The position numbers and the translations under genes were made by a program. The notes under the pieces were generated by a model. The model saw nothing but the letters and a program-made list of their open reading frames with translations. It made no database searches and had not been told where the DNA came from. A stretch of 6,655 bases of DNA from the NCBI GenBank assembly GCA_946481265.1, contig CAMLNE010000244.1, forward strand, positions 1-6,655. The letters are read 5' to 3'. Source of the DNA: an uncultured Panacagrimonas sp. GTDB taxonomy: Bacteria > Pseudomonadota > Gammaproteobacteria > Nevskiales > Nevskiaceae. Below, piece by piece: positions 5,387 through 6,655 of the stretch (positions are counted from its first letter, which is position 1; each line of letters opens with the position of its first letter).

Positions 5387-6513
5387 GCAGCGAGTTCCAC
5401 GATCTGCGCCAGCGCGGCGAGCAAGGCGTCGACGTCATCCGGCTGGTTGTCCTTGCCGAAGCTCACGCGCACTGCGCCCTTGGCGGTGACGCGGTCGTAA
5501 CCCATGGCCAGCAGCACGTGGCTGGGTTCGCCCAGGCCCGAAGCGCAGGCCGAGCCGGAGGACACCGCGTAGCCGCGGCGGTCGAGCGCCATCAGCAGGG
5601 CCTCGCCGTCCCAGCCCTGGATGGCGAACTGCAGCGTGTTGGGCAGGCGCTCGCGCGCGCCGCCACCGAAGATCAGCGCATCGGGCCGCGCGCGCAGGCC
5701 CGCCTCCAGCCGCTCACGCAACGCGAGCGACTGCGCCGCGCGCGCGTCGAGCTCGGCGATGGCGAGCTGCGCGGCGGCGCCGAAACCGACGATCGCCGCG
5801 ACATTCTCCGTGCCACCGCGCAGGCCGCGCTCCTGCGCGCCGCCGTGCTGGATCGCGTACAGATCGACATGGCTGCGCACGACCAGCGCACCGCAGCCCT
5901 TGGGTCCGTAGATCTTGTGCGCCGAGACGCTGAGCAGGTCGGCGTCCAGCGCACCGACGTCCAGCGCGATCTTGCCCGCCGCCTGCACCGCGTCGACGTG
6001 CATCAGCGCCCCGGCCGCGTGGGCCATTGCCGCCACGTGCGCCACGTCCTGGATCACGCCGGTCTCGTTATTGGCCCGCATGGCGGACACCAGGCATGCC
6101 GGTGCACGCGCCAGCTGTGCCTGCAAGGCCTCGTCGTCGAACTGGCCGTTCGCATCCACGGCGATCGGCTCGACTTCCCAGCCCTGCGTCGACAGCGATT
6201 CGGCGGCTTCCATCACGGCTGGATGGTCGGTCGCGCCGTAGAGCACGCGCGAGGGCGGCTGTCCCGCTGTGACGCCCTTCAGCGCCAGGTTGTTGGCCTC
6301 GGTACCGCCCGAGGTCCAGACGATCTCGCGGGGCTCGCAGGCGACCAGCTCGGCCACCTGCACGCGCGCCTGCTCCACAGCGTCACGCGCCATGCGCCCG
6401 TAGCGGTGCAGGCTCGAGGCGTTCGCCGAGGGGCCGGACAGGTAGGGCAGCATCGCCTCGAGCACGCGTGGGTCGAGGTGGGTGGTTGCGTTGTGGTCGA
6501 GATAGGTCGGCAC
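5383..6513 (-). CDS. Cysteine desulfurase, class I (NifS/IscS-like), PLP-dependent
   Basis: The enzyme converts L-cysteine to alanine and passes the sulfur as an enzyme persulfide to Fe-S cluster, thiouridine or cofactor pathways in the cytosol. It is a fold-type I PLP protein of 376 residues. Seen in order are YLDHNATT (4-11), SGGTEANN (68-75, PLP phosphate), TDHPAV with His97 (PLP-stacking), ANNETG (147-152), HVDAVQ with Asp174 (pyridine N), SAHK with Lys200 (Schiff base), GGAQERGLRGGTENV (224-238) and SSGSACASG with Cys323 (persulfide). The ERG(x)RGGTENV form resembles NifS-type enzymes more than housekeeping IscS, and the protein ends at VELAA without the roughly 25-residue tail that IscS uses to bind IscU. 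No iscR, iscU, iscA or suf gene is in view. The start is a GTG at 6513, chosen because YLDH(N/A)ATT sits right at the N-terminus in relatives; it lacks a clear Shine-Dalgarno site. The stop overlaps the arfB start by 4 bp. The enzyme class is firm, the sulfur acceptor unknown. Confidence 0.96.
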   Translation of the reverse strand: MPTYLDHNATTHLDPRVLEAMLPYLSGPSANASSLHRYGRMARDAVEQARVQVAELVACEPREIVWTSGGTEANNLALKGVTAGQPPSRVLYGATDHPAVMEAAESLSTQGWEVEPIAVDANGQFDDEALQAQLARAPACLVSAMRANNETGVIQDVAHVAAMAHAAGALMHVDAVQAAGKIALDVGALDADLLSVSAHKIYGPKGCGALVVRSHVDLYAIQHGGAQERGLRGGTENVAAIVGFGAAAQLAIAELDARAAQSLALRERLEAGLRARPDALIFGGGARERLPNTLQFAIQGWDGEALLMALDRRGYAVSSGSACASGLGEPSHVLLAMGYDRVTAKGAVRVSFGKDNQPDDVDALLAALAQIVELAA

Positions 6514-6576
6514 GGTGTGCGGAGGACATGAAGGCGGTTGGACACAGGATGCCGATTCCGCGGCGGGTCGTTGCCC

Positions 6577-6593
6577 CGGTCGGGACGCGACCG
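6577..6593. repeat. Perfect 6-bp inverted repeat upstream of the cysteine desulfurase
   Basis: CGGTCG (6577-6582) and CGACCG (6588-6593) form a stem with a 5-nt loop. It lies 64 bp upstream of the desulfurase start and 8 bp from a second, stronger hairpin, so it may be part of a structured leader or a terminator array. Confidence 0.35.
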
Positions 6594-6601
6594 CTGCGAT
6601 T

Positions 6602-6622
6602 CCGGCCGCTGGCAGCGGCCGG
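6602..6622. repeat. Perfect 10-bp inverted repeat (21-bp palindromic hairpin) upstream of the cysteine desulfurase
   Basis: CCGGCCGCTG (6602-6611) and its exact reverse complement CAGCGGCCGG (6613-6622) surround a single central base. This is the strongest dyad noted in the window. On the minus strand it comes 12 nt after a possible stop codon (TAG at 6637-6635) that could end an upstream gene lying mostly outside the window, so it could be that gene's 3' hairpin. No T tract follows on either strand. A regulator site or a dispersed palindromic repeat are the alternatives. I see no gene in 6514-6655 otherwise. Confidence 0.45.
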
Positions 6623-6655
6623 CCCGCTCAGCCGCTACCTCGCAGCGCGTCTCAC

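Noticed and set aside
3882..5438. A 518-residue minus-strand open frame spanning the hydrolase and arfB.
   Set aside because: It is antisense to the alpha/beta hydrolase and out of frame with arfB; both of those have unmistakable family motifs.
5518..6531. A 337-residue plus-strand open frame opposite the cysteine desulfurase.
   Set aside because: It is antisense to a complete, motif-rich PLP enzyme and is rich in Arg, Gln, His and Val typical of antisense reading in GC-rich genes.
6635..6655. A possible C-terminal tail of a minus-strand gene ending in TAG at 6637-6635.
   Set aside because: Only six codons are available before the window ends, far too little to support a coding call; kept only as context for the adjacent hairpin.

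Overview
The window is a high-GC stretch (by eye well above 65% G+C) of what looks like ordinary chromosome from a gammaproteobacterium, plausibly of the Xanthomonadales (Lysobacter/Luteimonas-like). The basis is protein character and codon bias; no rRNA or other phylogenetic marker is present, so the placement is tentative. I see no phage, transposon, CRISPR, tRNA or rRNA signal. High GC leaves very long open frames antisense to nearly every gene, and I treat these as artefacts.

Layout, left to right: (1) the 3' end of a plus-strand EAL-domain c-di-GMP phosphodiesterase gene (1-494). (2) Converging on it, a minus-strand gene for a 496-residue lipoprotein of unknown function (550-2040). (3) Upstream on the same strand, a YhbW-like LLM-class flavin-dependent oxidoreductase (2166-3158) and then a DUF1993-family protein (3273-3779). 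(4) A divergent 156-bp intergenic region with a candidate -10 box and a 12-bp palindrome. (5) A plus-strand secreted alpha/beta hydrolase (3936-4853) followed by a short terminator-like hairpin with a T tract. (6) Converging on it, a minus-strand pair: a NifS/IscS-type cysteine desulfurase (5383-6513) whose TGA stop overlaps the GTG start of arfB, the stalled-ribosome rescue hydrolase (4928-5386). (7) A leader of about 140 bp upstream of the desulfurase carrying two perfect hairpins and no recognisable gene.

The genes do not form one pathway. The clearest functional unit is the desulfurase-arfB pair, which is probably translationally coupled. The lipoprotein, oxidoreductase and DUF1993 genes share a strand but are separated by 114-125 bp gaps and need not form an operon. 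I found no convincing undescribed system. The items most worth a second look are the uncharacterised lipoprotein, the Asp-to-Ala change in the EAL active site, the desulfurase-arfB coupling, and the desulfurase that lacks an IscS-type C-terminal tail.
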